From contig NZ_NWSQ01000012.1 of assembly GCF_002531725.1 (NCBI RefSeq), forward strand, positions 1 through 64,000: 64,000 nucleotides of DNA, read 5' to 3'. This document shows positions 17,750 through 26,370 of the stretch, piece after piece; position 1 is the stretch's first letter, and each line of letters opens with the position of its first letter. The stretch is from Rhizobium sp. L43. GTDB lineage: Bacteria > Pseudomonadota > Alphaproteobacteria > Rhizobiales > Rhizobiaceae. Below the pieces are notes generated by a model. The model saw only the letters and a program-made list of their open reading frames with translations. It was not told the DNA's origin and ran no database searches. The translations under genes and the position numbers were made by a program.

Positions 17750-17896
17750 ATGCTCATGCACAGGCAGACACCCAGCCTTCTGGCAGCCTCCGCCGCCACC
17801 GCGATTCTCGCAAGCGCCGGCGCGACAGCGGTGCTGCGCAGGCGGACGGTTTGCGTATCGCCGCTTTCAGCGAGCCATCTCGACCGCGTGAGTTGA
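17750..17896 (+). pseudogene. Short ORF before ssuD: broken binding protein or leader peptide
   Basis: From ATG 17750, with AAGGAT upstream, a 48-codon frame reads as an export-signal-like peptide (MLMHRQTPSLLAASAATAIL, then ASAGATAVL). It changes to RRRTVCVSPLSASHLD and stops 30 bp before ssuD. A +1 shift gives AQADGLRIAAFSE, which looks like the start of a mature binding protein. I favour the remnant of a second sulfonate-binding protein. The alternative is a cysteine-containing leader peptide controlling ssuDCB. Both readings are inference. Confidence 0.4.
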
Positions 17897-17926
17897 TTTT
17901 CGAATTCGCAGCAAAGGACGCCTTCC

Positions 17927-19102
17927 ATGACCATCACCTCAAATCCCATCAACTTCCTCTGGTTCATCCCGACATCGGGCGACGGCACCTATCTCGGCTC
18001 CTCCGAGCTCAACCGCGCGCCTGAGATCGGCTATCTCACGCAGATCGCCCAGGCCGTCGACCGGCTCGGCTATTCCGGCGTGCTGCTGCCGACCGGGGTT
18101 GCCTGCGAGGAATCCTTCGTGACGGCGGCGGCCCTTGCCGCCAAAACCGAGAAGCTGCAGTTCCTGGTGGCGATCCGCCCCGGTACGGCATCGCCTGCGT
18201 ATTACGCGCGTCTTGCGACGACGCTCGACCGCATCTCCAACGGCCGGCTGCTGCTCAACATCGTCGTCGGCGGCAGCCCGGCGGAGCTTGCCGGCGATGG
18301 CATCCATCTCGAGCATGACGAGCGCTATGCCCATGCCGAGGAGTTTTTCACCGTCTTCGAGGAACTGCTGGACAAGGGTACTGCGAGCTTCGACGGCAAA
18401 TACATCAAGGCGACCAATGCGCGCCTCGGCTTTCCCTCGGTACAGAATCCGCGCCCGCCGCTTTATTTCGGCGGTTCGTCGGATGCCGGCATCGATTTCT
18501 CCGTCGGCCGCGTCGACAAATATCTGACCTGGGGCGAGCCGCCGGCACAGGTTGCCGAAAAGGTCGCCAAGGTGCGCAAGGCCGCCGGCGAGCGCGGCCG
18601 CGAGGTAAGCTTCGGCATCCGCCTGCATTTCATCGTGCGCGAAACCGATGAAGAGGCATGGGAGGCGGCCGAACGGCTGATCCGCCATCTCGACGACGAT
18701 ACGATCCGCGAGGCGCAGGAGCGCTTCGTCCACGAATCCGACTCGGTCGGCCAGAAGCGCATGGCCGCCCTTCACGGCGGTCGCCGCGACAAGCTCGAGG
18801 TCTCGCCGAACCTCTGGGCCGGCGTCGGCCTGGTGCGCGCCGGTGCGGGCACCGCGCTTGTGGGTTCACCGAAGACGGTGGCCGCGCGCCTTCGCGAATA
18901 TCAGGAGATCGGCATCGATACGGTGATCGGCTCCGGCTATCCGCATCTGGAAGAGGCCTATCGCGTCGCCGAGCTGCTTTTCCCCGAACTCGGCATCACC
19001 CGCGAGCGGCAGCGCCTAGGCTTCAACAATGAGTTCGGCCGTAAACAGGTCTTCGCCGGCGGTAGCCATGGCGGCAATCTCAAAGTCGTCTCCGGTTCCT
19101 GA
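17927..19102 (+). CDS. ssuD: FMNH2-dependent alkanesulfonate monooxygenase
   Basis: This 391-residue luciferase-fold enzyme cleaves alkanesulfonates to aldehyde and sulfite using reduced FMN. Visible marks are NFLWFIPTSGDGTYLGS at the N terminus, FLVAIRPGTASPAYYARLA and NIVVGGSPAELAGDG. Length fits SsuD. It leads the ssuDCB transcript. A reductase gene (ssuE) is not in the window, so FMNH2 must come from elsewhere. Confidence 0.95.
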   Translation: MTITSNPINFLWFIPTSGDGTYLGSSELNRAPEIGYLTQIAQAVDRLGYSGVLLPTGVACEESFVTAAALAAKTEKLQFLVAIRPGTASPAYYARLATTLDRISNGRLLLNIVVGGSPAELAGDGIHLEHDERYAHAEEFFTVFEELLDKGTASFDGKYIKATNARLGFPSVQNPRPPLYFGGSSDAGIDFSVGRVDKYLTWGEPPAQVAEKVAKVRKAAGERGREVSFGIRLHFIVRETDEEAWEAAERLIRHLDDDTIREAQERFVHESDSVGQKRMAALHGGRRDKLEVSPNLWAGVGLVRAGAGTALVGSPKTVAARLREYQEIGIDTVIGSGYPHLEEAYRVAELLFPELGITRERQRLGFNNEFGRKQVFAGGSHGGNLKVVSGS

Positions 19103-19187
19103 GCTCGACGAAGACGCAGAGCGTGACGCCGCCGCAAGCCGCTTACGGCTTGCGGCATCCTGCTTTCGATAAGCGCGAGGACAATGC

Positions 19188-20024
19188 ATGTCGACTTTCG
19201 ATACTCCGTTCGTAAGGACGGCCGCTTCCGAAAAGGTTGGGAAGACGGGTTTACGCCTGCCGCTGCCCAGCCTGGAGAAGCTCACGCCTTACCTGGTGCC
19301 GGTGGGGATCGTGGCGTTCTGGCAGCTTGCCTCCTCTGTCGGTTGGATCTCGTCGCGTATCATGCCGTCGCCGGCCGATGTCGGCCTCGCCTTCTGGTCG
19401 ACGACGGTTTCCGGCCAGTTGCCGCATGACGTGCTGGTCAGTGCCGGCCGCGCCTTTGCCGGCCTTCTCGTCGGCGGCTCGATCGGTTTCCTGCTCGGCA
19501 TCGCCAATGGTGTATCGCGCATTTCCGAGCAGCTGACCGATACGACGTTGCAGATGCTGCGCACCATTCCGCATCTGGCGATGATTCCACTCATCATCCT
19601 GTGGTTCGGGATCGGCGAGGAATCGAAGCTGTTTCTGACCTCGCTCGGCGTGCTCTTCCCCGTTTATCTCAACACCTATCACGGGGTGCGCAATGTCGAC
19701 CGCGACCTGATCGAGATGGGCAGGGTCTATGGCATGGGCAACTGGACGCTGTTCCGCAAGGTTATCTTTCCGGGCGCACTGCCGTCGATCTTCGTCGGCC
19801 TCAGATATGCGCTCGGCATCATGTGGCTGACGCTGATCGTATCGGAATCGATCGCCGCATCGTCAGGCATCGGTCACATGGCCAACGAAGCCCGCGAATT
19901 CATGATGACGGATGTCGTCGTGCTGGCCCTCGTCATCTATGCCGTGCTCGGCAAGCTTGCCGATGTCATCGCCCGGGCGCTGGAGAAGCGGTTGCTCAGC
20001 TGGAACCCGGCCTATCAGAAATAG
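19188..20024 (+). CDS. ssuC: Aliphatic sulfonate ABC transporter, permease
   Basis: This 278-residue inner-membrane protein has about six helices and the binding-protein-dependent loop EMGRVYGMGNWTLFRKVIFPGALP (EAA motif) that contacts SsuB. It lies between ssuD and ssuB with 85-bp and 10-bp gaps. The hydrophilic N-terminal 30 residues are typical of SsuC. Confidence 0.95.
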   Translation: MSTFDTPFVRTAASEKVGKTGLRLPLPSLEKLTPYLVPVGIVAFWQLASSVGWISSRIMPSPADVGLAFWSTTVSGQLPHDVLVSAGRAFAGLLVGGSIGFLLGIANGVSRISEQLTDTTLQMLRTIPHLAMIPLIILWFGIGEESKLFLTSLGVLFPVYLNTYHGVRNVDRDLIEMGRVYGMGNWTLFRKVIFPGALPSIFVGLRYALGIMWLTLIVSESIAASSGIGHMANEAREFMMTDVVVLALVIYAVLGKLADVIARALEKRLLSWNPAYQK

Positions 20025-20034
20025 GAGAGACGCC

Positions 20035-20859
20035 ATGACATCGATCGCACATGAGCGTTTTCACGCCGCCGCCGCTGAGCCAGCCTATGCACCTACGGCG
20101 GAGCGCATTGCGCCCGCGGGGGCAGCGGCGATCAGCCTGACGGGGCTTGAAAAGAGTTTTGGGGCCAACCGCGTGCTGCGCGGCATCAACCTGCATATTC
20201 CGGCCGGCCAGTTCGTTGCCGTGATCGGCAAGAGCGGCTGCGGCAAGAGCACGTTGCTGCGCATCCTGATGGGGCTCGACGAGCCGAGTGCCGGCGAATT
20301 GCATTTCGAAGATGCCGACGGCGCGCAGGCGAGCCCGAATGCGCGTATCGTTTTCCAGGAGCCGCGGTTGCTGCCCTGGCTCAGCGTCGCCGACAATGTG
20401 GCGGTCGGGCTCGGTGACGGCATCGACAGGCGGGCGGCGCTGAAGGCGGCCGAGGCCGTGCTTGCTGAAGTTCAGCTTGGCGAGAAAGCCGGCGAATGGC
20501 CGGCGCGGCTCTCCGGCGGTCAGCGGCAGCGTGTGGCGCTGGCACGGGCGCTGGTGAGCCGGCCGGGCGTGCTGGCGCTCGACGAACCGCTCGGCGCGCT
20601 CGATGCGCTGACGCGGATCAGCATGCAGGAACTCATCAATCGCGTGTGGCGCGAACTCGGTTTCACCACTGTACTCGTCACCCACGATGTCAGCGAAGCG
20701 GTGCATCTCGCCGATCGCGTCATCGTGCTCGACGAGGGGCGGATCGCGCTCGATCTTCCCATTCCCTATCCGCATCCGCGCCGGCACGGCAACCCCGACC
20801 TTGCCGAGCTCGAAGGCCGGCTGCTTGCGGCGATCCTCGGCACCGACGGCGGCCGTTGA
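20035..20859 (+). CDS. ssuB: Aliphatic sulfonate ABC transporter, ATP-binding subunit
   Basis: This 274-residue ATPase has Walker A GKSGCGKSTLLR, Q-loop VFQEPRLLPW, signature LSGGQRQRVALARAL and Walker B VLALDEPLGALDA. It energises SsuC. The N-terminal 35 residues before the ABC core are longer than in E. coli. ATG 20035 follows AGGAGA and the ssuC stop by 10 bp; an upstream start inside ssuC is rejected. It ends the ssuDCB operon. Confidence 0.95.
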   Translation: MTSIAHERFHAAAAEPAYAPTAERIAPAGAAAISLTGLEKSFGANRVLRGINLHIPAGQFVAVIGKSGCGKSTLLRILMGLDEPSAGELHFEDADGAQASPNARIVFQEPRLLPWLSVADNVAVGLGDGIDRRAALKAAEAVLAEVQLGEKAGEWPARLSGGQRQRVALARALVSRPGVLALDEPLGALDALTRISMQELINRVWRELGFTTVLVTHDVSEAVHLADRVIVLDEGRIALDLPIPYPHPRRHGNPDLAELEGRLLAAILGTDGGR

Positions 20860-21044
20860 TCCCAGCCCTGGTCGCAAAGTTGCACGACCTCGGCATAGGC
20901 GAGGCGTGTCGGCGCGAGCATGCCTGATCAGTACGAAAATGCATAGGCGCCTGGGTATGAGACACTTATTCGTCTCTGCCGAGGTGCGCCACTGCGTTCG
21001 CCAAAATCGCCAATGATAGCTTGCTCAGGTCATTTGCTTCCGGC

Positions 21045-21096
21045 TTGACTTACCCATACCTCCGTGGCTATAGGTTAATCCATAGCCAACGAGGTA
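21045..21096 (+). promoter_or_regulatory. Promoter and inverted-repeat operator of the arsR-type gene
   Basis: TTGACT (21045-21050) and TATAGG (21069-21074) with 18-bp spacing form a good sigma-70 promoter. A long inverted repeat (TACCTC...GGCTATAGG / CCATAGCC...GAGGTA, 21057-21096) covers the -10 and start region. It ends 10 bp before the ArsR start codon, the expected position for autorepression. Confidence 0.65.
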
Positions 21097-21106
21097 TTGA
21101 TTGTAG

Positions 21107-21430
21107 ATGTCGAACGCTCAGGACATGCTCTTCAGAACGCTCGCCGATCCGACCCGGAGGGCGCTTTTCGAACGGCTGTGCCGCGAAGGAGAAAAGACGG
21201 TCGGGGCTCTGACGGCTCGGGCAGGGGTTTCGCAACCCGTCGTCTCAAAACATCTCGGAATTCTGAAGCAGGCCGGATTGGTGCGCGACCGCCACGAAGG
21301 TCGGCAGACGCATTATAGCGCGCAGCTCGGTGCGCTGGCACCGCTGATCGACTGGACAAGCGAGATGGCCGGCTTCTGGCAAAGCCGCTTCGACGCCCTT
21401 GAGGATTTGCTGAAGAGGATGGATCAATGA
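21107..21430 (+). CDS. ArsR-family transcriptional regulator
   Basis: This 107-residue winged-helix protein has FRTLADPTRRALFERL and a recognition helix in GVSQPVVSKHLGILKQAGLV. No metal-binding ELCVCDL motif is present, so it is of the metal-independent type usually paired with SRPBCC proteins. It overlaps the SRPBCC gene by 4 bp (ATGA). The inverted repeat at 21057-21096 is its likely operator. Confidence 0.93.
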   Translation: MSNAQDMLFRTLADPTRRALFERLCREGEKTVGALTARAGVSQPVVSKHLGILKQAGLVRDRHEGRQTHYSAQLGALAPLIDWTSEMAGFWQSRFDALEDLLKRMDQ

Positions 21431-21837
21431 CCGATATATCGACCGAAACACGTTCCGTCATCATCGAACGGGAGATGCCTTTTCCCACGGACAAGATCTG
21501 GCGGGCGCTCACCCAGCCGCATCTGATTGAGGAGTGGCTGATGAAGAGCGACTTCAAACCGGTCGTCGACCATCGTTTCAACTTCAATGCCGATTGGGGC
21601 TCGGTCGACTGCCGGGTTCTGGAGGTCGAACCGAACAGGACGCTCGCATATAGCTGGGGCGCCTATGGCCTCGAAACCGTCGTCACCTGGACGCTCACGC
21701 CGACGGGCGCGGGTACGCATCTGCGCATGGAGCAATCGGGCTTCGGGCGGGATCAGCGGCAGGCCTATGGCGGCGCCAGGAGCGGCTGGCCGCAGTTCTT
21801 CGAAAAGCTGGAGGAGGTGCTGGCGCGGACAGAGTGA
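21427..21837 (+). CDS. SRPBCC (AHSA1-like) domain protein
   Basis: This 136-residue helix-grip protein has the AHSA1 pattern: REMPFPTDKIWRALTQPHLI, then WLMKSDFKPVVDHRF and a late HLRMEQSGF block. Such proteins bind hydrophobic ligands or act as Aha1-like helpers; the ligand is unknown. It is translationally coupled to the ArsR regulator and leads into a small membrane protein, a recurring ArsR-SRPBCC unit in proteobacteria. Confidence 0.9.
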   Translation: MTDISTETRSVIIEREMPFPTDKIWRALTQPHLIEEWLMKSDFKPVVDHRFNFNADWGSVDCRVLEVEPNRTLAYSWGAYGLETVVTWTLTPTGAGTHLRMEQSGFGRDQRQAYGGARSGWPQFFEKLEEVLARTE

Positions 21838-21893
21838 GGGGCGCCCCCGCAGGCAGCCCATCATCCAGGCTCATCTTTGAGGAGGGGTTGCCA

Positions 21894-22115
21894 TTGAATT
21901 GGAGCAACTGGTTTCGGCAGATCCACCGATGGCTATCCATTGGCTTTACGGTGGCAGTCATCATCAATATCATCGCCATGCAGCAGGAGAAATCGTCCGT
22001 CTGGGTGGGCCTCTTGGCACTGTTGCCGCTCATCTTGCTCTTGCTCACCGGTCTCTACTTGTTCGTCCTGCCATATGCCACCAGGTGGCGCGGAGCGGGA
22101 CGCAACGGCGGATAG
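21894..22115 (+). CDS. Small two-helix membrane protein
   Basis: The most likely start is TTG 21894, six bases after GGAGGGG, giving about 73 residues (NWSNWFRQIHRWLSIGFTV onward). A GTG at 21834 would add 20 poorly supported residues. Two hydrophobic helices (about residues 14-28 and 38-58) are followed by a basic tail. I recognise the pattern as a small conserved membrane protein seen near SRPBCC and DUF1801 genes; its function is unknown. It is probably co-transcribed with the ArsR/SRPBCC pair. Confidence 0.7.
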   Translation: MNWSNWFRQIHRWLSIGFTVAVIINIIAMQQEKSSVWVGLLALLPLILLLLTGLYLFVLPYATRWRGAGRNGG

Positions 22116-22126
22116 GAGTGAAGGCG

Positions 22127-22597
22127 ATGGCCGGCAAGACGTCCAAGACCGAAGCGAAGATGACCAAGAAGGCAGCCGCTATGCCGGCCACCGGGGAGCC
22201 AACCCTTCTCTCGGGCGGCAACCCTCAGATCGCCAAGGGTTACGGCGACGCTCCGGTGCAGGCCTATATCGCCGCCATGCCGGGCTGGAAAAGCAACGTC
22301 GGGCACCGCCTCGATGCGCTGATCACGCGCACCGTGCCCGGTGTGTACAAGGCCGTGAAATGGAACTCGCCTCTCTATGGCATTGAAGGGCAGGGCTGGT
22401 TCCTCAGCGTTCATTGCTTCACGAAATACGTCAAGGTGGCCTTCTTCCGCGGCACGTCGCTGCATCCTGTCCCGCCCGGGGAATCCAAGCAGAAGGAAGT
22501 GCGCTACCTCGACATCCGGGAGAATGACACATTCGACGAAGACCAACTCCTCGCCTGGGTGGAGCAGGCCAGCCAATTGCCTGGCGAACGGATGTAA
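22127..22597 (+). CDS. DUF1801 domain protein
   Basis: This 156-residue protein has a Lys-rich N terminus (MAGKTSKTEAKMTKKAAA), then the DUF1801 (YdhG-like) fold with VYKAVKWNSPLYGIEGQGWF and YVKVAFFRGTSL. DUF1801 proteins share a fold with iron-chaperone-like YdhG/frataxin-type proteins, but their function is unsettled. ATG 22127 follows TAGGAGTGAAGG. It lies 11 bp after the small membrane protein gene. Confidence 0.88.
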   Translation: MAGKTSKTEAKMTKKAAAMPATGEPTLLSGGNPQIAKGYGDAPVQAYIAAMPGWKSNVGHRLDALITRTVPGVYKAVKWNSPLYGIEGQGWFLSVHCFTKYVKVAFFRGTSLHPVPPGESKQKEVRYLDIRENDTFDEDQLLAWVEQASQLPGERM

Positions 22598-22651
22598 GGT
22601 CATAGGCACCCCAGGTGGGCAACGAACAACCACGAAGAAAGCGACGCAATC

Positions 22652-23083
22652 ATGAAGAAGAGCGATTCCGGGGAACGAAAAGAGGGAGTCTCTCCCTCTC
22701 AGCTGATTGACGCGAGGATCGACGAACTGCGCGATTGGCGCGGCGAGATGCTCGCCCGGGTTCGAGCACTCATCAAGCAGGCCGAGCCGGAGGTGGTCGA
22801 GGAGTGGAAGTGGCGCGGGGTTCCGGTGTGGGAGCGTTCCGGCATCATCTGCACCGGCGAGACTTACAAGAGCGCGGTAAAGCTGACCTTCGCCAAGGGC
22901 GCCTCACTGCAAGACCCTTCGGGCCTTTTCAACTCCAGCCTCGAAGGCAATACCAGGCGCGCCATCGATTTCCATGAGGGCGACGAGATCGACGAGGAGG
23001 CGTTGAAGGCACTTATTCGCGCCGCCGCAGGGCTGAATAGCTCAGCAAAGGCTGCCGGCTCCCGAAAGAAATCAAGCGGCTGA
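22652..23083 (+). CDS. DUF1801 domain protein (second copy)
   Basis: This 143-residue DUF1801-type protein carries PEVVEEWKWRGVPVWERSGIICTGETYKS and VKLTFAKGASL. It follows the first DUF1801 gene by 54 bp on the same strand, giving a tandem pair of divergent paralogues. It ends 12 bp before the convergent SRPBCC gene. Function is unknown. Confidence 0.88.
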   Translation: MKKSDSGERKEGVSPSQLIDARIDELRDWRGEMLARVRALIKQAEPEVVEEWKWRGVPVWERSGIICTGETYKSAVKLTFAKGASLQDPSGLFNSSLEGNTRRAIDFHEGDEIDEEALKALIRAAAGLNSSAKAAGSRKKSSG

Positions 23084-23095
23084 GGCTAAGCCCGC

Positions 23096-23572
23096 CTAAT
23101 GGATAGGGCTTTCCTCGCGCTCGAGAAAAAGTTCGAGATTGTCCAGGCCGATCTCGGTGCCCTGGAGGCGGGCGCCGTTGTCGGCGTAGCCGTCGAGGAA
23201 GACCGCCTGCTCGGTGAACACCATCCTGGTGCCGGCGGGTTCGGCTTCGAAGGCGACGGTGGCGAGGGAGGCGGAGATGCGGGTTTGCCCGAGTTTCATC
23301 TCATAGGCATAGATGATGCGGGCATCGGGCACGATATCGATGTAACGGGCGTCAAAAGCGTGCAGAAGGCCGTCGGAATCGGCGACGTGGTTCCTCTCGA
23401 TGCCGCCCGGGCGGAAATCAAGCGTGTAGTCCAGCTGCACCCATTCACCGTGGCAGGCGAACCATTGACGTTTGGCCTCCGGCGTCGACCAGGCGCGGAA
23501 GACCCGGGCGATCGGCACTTTCAGGTGTCGCTCGATGACGAAGGTGGCGTGTTCGGCGGATGGTGTCGTCAT
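23096..23572 (-). CDS. SRPBCC (AHSA1-like) domain protein
   Basis: This 158-residue helix-grip protein begins ATFVIERHLKVPIARVFRAW and continues with KRQWFACHGEWVQLDYTLDFRPGG and a late TRMVFTEQAVFLDGY, typical of the AHSA1 family. It overlaps the upstream ArsR gene by 4 bp. This is the second ArsR-SRPBCC unit within 3 kb, on the opposite strand. Sequence similarity to the first SRPBCC protein is low, so it is not a recent duplicate. Confidence 0.9.
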   Translation of the reverse strand: MTTPSAEHATFVIERHLKVPIARVFRAWSTPEAKRQWFACHGEWVQLDYTLDFRPGGIERNHVADSDGLLHAFDARYIDIVPDARIIYAYEMKLGQTRISASLATVAFEAEPAGTRMVFTEQAVFLDGYADNGARLQGTEIGLDNLELFLEREESPIH

Positions 23573-23910
23573 TCGGGAAGGCTCTCCTTTTCCTCAGCGA
23601 GATATTCATCCAGCCTGTCGAAGGCGGCGGTCCAGCGGGTCTTTCGTTGTTCCACCCAGCGTTCGACGGTAGCAAGCGCATCCTGCTGCAGGCGGTAGGT
23701 CCTCACCCGACCGGACTTTTCCGAGAGCACGAGACCGCTCTCCTCCAGCACCTGCAGATGTTTCATCACCGTTGGCAGGGCGACCGCGAGCGGTGCTGCC
23801 AGCTCGGTGACGGAGGCCGGCCCGCGGCCGAGGCGGTCGATCATGCCGCGGCGGCTGCGGTCTGAGAGCGCGTGGAACATGCGGTCGAGATTAGCTTGGC
23901 TGTCGATCAT
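23569..23910 (-). CDS. ArsR-family transcriptional regulator
   Basis: This 113-residue regulator has DRMFHALSDRSRRGMIDRL and the recognition helix VALPTVMKHLQVLEESGLV. It lacks metal-binding cysteines. ATG 23910 overlaps the GST gene stop by 4 bp and its own stop overlaps the SRPBCC start by 4 bp. GST-ArsR-SRPBCC therefore form one tightly coupled operon. Confidence 0.92.
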   Translation of the reverse strand: MIDSQANLDRMFHALSDRSRRGMIDRLGRGPASVTELAAPLAVALPTVMKHLQVLEESGLVLSEKSGRVRTYRLQQDALATVERWVEQRKTRWTAAFDRLDEYLAEEKESLPE

Positions 23911-24593
23911 CCCGCCGCATCCCGGAAGCGGGCGGGCAGCCTGTCGTGATAAGGATAGAACTTGAAGTAGGGACGGGCCTCTTCCAACACCCTTGCAAAG
24001 GACGGGCGCGCCAGCAGCCGATCGTAATAGCCACGAAGGTTCGGCTGATCCTCTGAAAGCGGGACCAGCGTCTCTGCATAGAAGAGGGCGGGGGCTGCGG
24101 CGCAATCGGCCATGGTGAAGTCGCTGCCCGTTATCCACGGCTTGTCGGCGAGCTGTTTTTCGATCATCGCATAGGCGGTGGCGAGCATCGCCCTGGCGGC
24201 GGCCGTCTCGATTTCGTCTGCGGTGCCCTCGGGGCGCCGGCGATTGCTGACGAGCGCCTGCATCGGCGTCTGGACATAGTGGTCGAAGAACCGGTCCCAC
24301 AGGCGGACCTGTAGCGCCCGGTCGATCTCCAGCGGCAGCAGGCGACCGCGGCCGGGATAATAATGCTCGAGATATTCGATGATGATCGAGGTCTCGGGAA
24401 TGGTGCTGTCGCGCGCCTCATCCCTGAGCAGCGGCATCTTGCCGATCGGCCAGAAGCGGAAGAGATCGGCGCGCGAGTTCTCGTCGGATAGATCGACGAT
24501 GCGATTGTCGAAGGGCGTGCCGTTTTCATAAAGCGCGATCAGCACTTTGTGGCAGAAGGAGGCGAGCGGATGTCCATAGAAAACGAGCGACAT
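23907..24593 (-). CDS. Glutathione S-transferase family protein
   Basis: This 228-residue protein has a thioredoxin-fold N-terminal domain (SLVFYGHPLASFCHKVLIAL, then IGKMPLLRD and the ETSIIIEYLE glutathione-binding turn) and an all-helical C-terminal domain (FTMADCAAAPALFYAETL). It heads an operon with ArsR and SRPBCC genes, suggesting a response to an electrophile or hydrophobic compound. The start is ATG 24593. Confidence 0.92.
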   Translation of the reverse strand: MSLVFYGHPLASFCHKVLIALYENGTPFDNRIVDLSDENSRADLFRFWPIGKMPLLRDEARDSTIPETSIIIEYLEHYYPGRGRLLPLEIDRALQVRLWDRFFDHYVQTPMQALVSNRRRPEGTADEIETAAARAMLATAYAMIEKQLADKPWITGSDFTMADCAAAPALFYAETLVPLSEDQPNLRGYYDRLLARPSFARVLEEARPYFKFYPYHDRLPARFRDAAG

Positions 24594-24696
24594 GCGGCGA
24601 CCTTTCCTATCGTTGCGATAAACTTTACCGATCGACTAAGTATCAGGTCGGGAGGAATTGCGCAACAGATACTTTGCCAATCGCGCAACTATCCCG

Positions 24697-25515
24697 TCAG
24701 CCGACATATCTGGCGATCACCAGATGGCCGGGCGTGGGCTGGCCGTCTTCCATGCGCACGTTGATATCGGTTATCTCGACGAGTTCGAAACCGGTGGCTG
24801 CCAGCCTTTCTTTCACATAGGCATCCGCATGGGCGAAGCGCTGGTGCGGGCCGACCATGTAAGCGCGGCCGGCAAGAATCTCCTCGGGCAGGGTCTCCGA
24901 CGAGAAGATGAACAGGCCGCCCGGCGCCAGGTTCTCGGCGGCGCCGAAAAACAGCGGTTCGAGCGCACCGAGATAGGGCAGCACGTCGGTGGCGGTGATG
25001 ATGTCGAAGGCTTCCTCGTCGTTGTCGTCGAGGAAATCCTCGACCTCGGCGACGAAGAGCGTCTCGTAGAGATCTTTCTCATGGGCGATCTCGACCATCT
25101 TCTCCGATAGATCGATGCCGGTCATATCCTCGCAGAGGTCACGCAGGGCGCCGCCGGTCAGACCCGTACCGCAACCGAGATCGAGCAGTCGTTTGAACGG
25201 CCCGAGCTTCAGCGCCTGCAGGCGCTGGCGCACCAGCATCGGCACGTGATAGCCGAGCTGCTCGACGAGCACGTCCTCGAAAACCTCGGCATGCTGGTCG
25301 AACAAGGTCTCGACATAGGCGTCGGGCGCCCTGACCGGTGTTTCGCCGCGACCCATCGCGGCGATGCGCACGGCCGCGCCACCATGATCGTCGGGGTCGA
25401 TTGCCAGGACTTCCTCATAGGCTGCCACGGCCGCGTCGACATCGCCGGCCTTTTCCAGCGCCAGCGCGCGGTTATAGGCTTCACCGAGGGCTTCTTCGTC
25501 GATCTTCTTTGCCAT
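24697..25515 (-). CDS. SAM-dependent methyltransferase with N-terminal TPR
   Basis: This 272-residue protein has about one and a half TPR-like helices at residues 1-45 (AYNRALALEKAGDVDAAVAA), then a class I methyltransferase with motif I LLDLGCGTGLTGGALRD, acidic motif MTGIDLSEKMVEIA and post-I DIITATDVLPYLG. It resembles trans-aconitate/biotin-type methyltransferases fused to TPR found in rhizobia. The substrate is unknown. ATG 25515 is preferred to the start at 25524. Confidence 0.88.
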   Translation of the reverse strand: MAKKIDEEALGEAYNRALALEKAGDVDAAVAAYEEVLAIDPDDHGGAAVRIAAMGRGETPVRAPDAYVETLFDQHAEVFEDVLVEQLGYHVPMLVRQRLQALKLGPFKRLLDLGCGTGLTGGALRDLCEDMTGIDLSEKMVEIAHEKDLYETLFVAEVEDFLDDNDEEAFDIITATDVLPYLGALEPLFFGAAENLAPGGLFIFSSETLPEEILAGRAYMVGPHQRFAHADAYVKERLAATGFELVEITDINVRMEDGQPTPGHLVIARYVG

Positions 25516-25629
25516 CGCAATCACCGTCTCTTTGTTGCAGGCATGGCTCTAAGGCCGCTTTCGATGTTTTGCAATGGCGCGTTTGCAGGCGCAGAATGGC
25601 CGAAAAGAAGACGAAGGGAGGAACGAGCC

Positions 25630-26355
25630 ATGAAAATGGAGGAAGACAGGACGTCATCGGCACGGGAAGGAGAGGGCGCGCGGCCATTGCTGCTGCCCAG
25701 TACACCAGGCGAGGTCACCAACACGCTCATTCATTATTACCGCGGCGAACTCGGACGGATGACGAGTTGGCGCGACCGCATCGACCGGACCTCCAACTGG
25801 GCGATCACCGTCGTCGCGGCGCTGCTCTCGGTGTCGCTGTCGACGCCGACCTCGCATCACGGAGTGCTGCTGTTCGGGATGATGCTGGTGACGCTGCTGC
25901 TGATGATCGAGGCGCGGCGCTACCGCTTCTTCGATATCTACCGCGCCCGCATCCGTCAGATCGAGCGTTGCTATTTCGCCGAGATTCTGGCGCCCGAGGC
26001 CAGGAACAGCGGCGAATGGGCTATGGTGGTCGCCCGCAGCCTGCGCAAACCGCGCTTCCTGCTCAGCTATCAGGAGGCGATGCACCGCCGGCTCAAACGC
26101 AATTACGGCTGGATGTATTTCATCCTGTTGCTCGCCTGGTGCCTGAAGATCTCGACGCCGAAACTGCAGACGGAGGGCATGCCGGCGTTGCAGGCGCAGT
26201 CATGGACCTATGTCATCGACAATGCCGTGCTCGGGCCGATTCCCGGCCTTGCCGTCATTGCCATCGTCGTCGTCTTCTATCTCGGCATGCTCACTTTTGC
26301 CCTGCGCCCGGACCGTGACGAAGGCGAATTCGGTCATGGCGAGGCGCATGTCTGA
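25630..26355 (+). CDS. DUF2270 integral membrane protein
   Basis: This 241-residue protein has the family motif IHYYRGELGRMTSWRDRIDRT near residue 35, then two close helices (ITVVAALLSVSLS; GVLLFGMMLVTLLLMIEA) and two more toward the C terminus. ATG 25630 follows GGGAGGAACGAG. The larger frame beginning at 25246 runs through the antisense of the methyltransferase and is rejected. DUF2270 function is unknown. Confidence 0.87.
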   Translation: MKMEEDRTSSAREGEGARPLLLPSTPGEVTNTLIHYYRGELGRMTSWRDRIDRTSNWAITVVAALLSVSLSTPTSHHGVLLFGMMLVTLLLMIEARRYRFFDIYRARIRQIERCYFAEILAPEARNSGEWAMVVARSLRKPRFLLSYQEAMHRRLKRNYGWMYFILLLAWCLKISTPKLQTEGMPALQAQSWTYVIDNAVLGPIPGLAVIAIVVVFYLGMLTFALRPDRDEGEFGHGEAHV

Positions 26356-26370
26356 CGTGGCGAGTTCCGA

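Noticed and set aside
24669..25110. Rightward frames antisense to the methyltransferase gene
   Set aside because: They are shadows; the methyltransferase motifs on the minus strand are unambiguous.
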